Part shown: in pieces, positions 23,343 through 23,601 of the stretch
Numbering within the stretch: position 1 is the stretch's first letter
Layout: every line of letters begins with the position of its first letter
Assembly (NCBI GenBank): GCA_002189035.1
Contig: NEEC01000432.1
Location: forward strand, 1-23,601
Source: Utricularia gibba
Taxonomy: Eukaryota; Streptophyta; Magnoliopsida; Lamiales; Lentibulariaceae
DNA length: 23,601 nucleotides
Direction: 5' to 3'
Position numbers and translations under genes: made by a program
Notes under the pieces: model-generated
Seen by the model: only the letters and a program-made list of their open reading frames with translations
Told to the model about the DNA's origin: nothing
The model's database searches: none

Positions 23343-23601
23343 ATCGATTAAAAATGATGCATTTGTTTAAATTGCGATATCACGTGCACCCCACATGATT
23401 TTTTCAACAACTTACTTTATACTTGAGGAGGCGGTCTTGGGTGCACTGAACGGGACAAAGGTAAGGTTTGGCTTGCGCCGAGAGTTAGTTGTAGCCCGAC
23501 AAATAAAGTGATGTATTTATTATCGTTCGGTTTTCGGGGGCTGCCTACATGGTTTTTCAAGGAACCGCTTCTCGTTTTGTGGCGGCCAGTCTCGCTGGGA
23601 A
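23343..23601. repeat. Partial satellite unit 76 at right edge
   Basis: The last unit starts at the ClaI site 23343 and is cut by the window end at CGCTGGGAA, so the array continues to the right. Its A tract is shortened to five bases (ATTAAAAATG), a form otherwise seen in unit 63 at 19287. Confidence 0.95.

Larger units (their letters stand above)
1..23601. repeat. Satellite DNA array, ~309-bp monomer, about 76 head-to-tail copies
   Basis: The same sequence recurs in the same orientation across the whole window with no interruption by unique DNA. ATCGAT sites (units 1-76) start at: 171, 479, 784, 1087, 1394, 1693, 2005, 2309, 2616, 2912, 3222, 3516, 3826, 4125, 4416, 4725, 5038, 5350, 5651, 5960, 6271, 6578, 6885, 7196, 7494, 7807, 8116, 8422, 8731, 9039, 9350, 9655, 9963, 10268, 10576, 10883, 11197, 11506, 11819, 12121, 12431, 12739, 13052, 13366, 13673, 13987, 14297, 14608, 14919, 15234, 15539, 15843, 16148, 16451, 16737, 17047, 17361, 17669, 17984, 18292, 18668, 18977, 19287, 19598, 19911, 20220, 20535, 20848, 21163, 21473, 21783, 22097, 22407, 22723, 23035, 23343. 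Mean spacing is 309 bp. Units are nearly identical apart from short indels. That this is eukaryotic satellite DNA follows from monomer length, copy number and the absence of genes. The family and host are not recognised. Confidence 0.98.

Noticed and set aside
1-23601. Many open frames of 60-117 codons on both strands as genes
   Set aside because: They are the same satellite DNA in three frames per strand. The same stretch appears as different peptides in different units because indels shift the frame. No frame is kept from unit to unit, starts and stops move, and opposite-strand frames overlap them.
1-23601. CRISPR array
   Set aside because: The repeating unit is about 309 bp with no short repeat and unique spacer alternation, and no cas genes are present.
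1-23601. Tandem 5S rRNA or other RNA gene repeat
   Set aside because: I see no 5S internal control region, tRNA A/B boxes or clover-leaf arrangement in the monomer. The unit has no stretch I recognise as a structural RNA.
1-23601. LTR or viral genome repeats
   Set aside because: There is no coding potential, primer-binding site or polypurine tract, and no internal region between repeats. The array is simple head-to-tail copies.

Overview
The whole 23.6-kb window is one head-to-tail tandem array of a roughly 309-bp satellite monomer. I find no gene, RNA gene, mobile element or unique flanking sequence. The ClaI hexamer ATCGAT occurs once per unit, always next to the same near-invariant sequence. 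I place 76 of these sites, from 171 to 23343, with a mean spacing of 309 bp (308 without one local duplication). Ordinary units are 286-316 bp. The longest consensus I can build by eye is about 316 bp, about 46% GC. Such arrays are typical of eukaryotic heterochromatin (pericentromeric, subtelomeric or B-chromosome blocks). I do not recognise the monomer family and cannot name the organism. The window could equally come from a plant, an invertebrate or another eukaryote.

Layout: a partial unit at 1-170, complete units numbered here 1-75 by their ClaI site (171-23342), and a partial unit 76 at 23343-23601. The array runs off both ends. From 1 to about 16150, units of different subtypes are mixed without clear order. 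From about 16150 to 21470, a marker variant recurs every third unit (about 935 bp), which suggests a trimeric higher-order repeat. The right end, from about 20850, holds the most substituted units. These include two 'twin' units (68 and 72) that share many private differences and lie four units apart. At 18459-18586 a 64-bp piece of one unit is duplicated exactly.

Units differ mostly by short deletions, not substitutions. The deletions concentrate at columns where monomer subtypes disagree and in homopolymers, so part of the variation may be assembly or consensus error. Each unit has a conserved core of about 75 bp carrying seven short palindromes, followed by a variable region with inverted GTGCAC-containing repeats. 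The many 60-117 codon open frames are the same satellite DNA read in shifting frames and are not genes.
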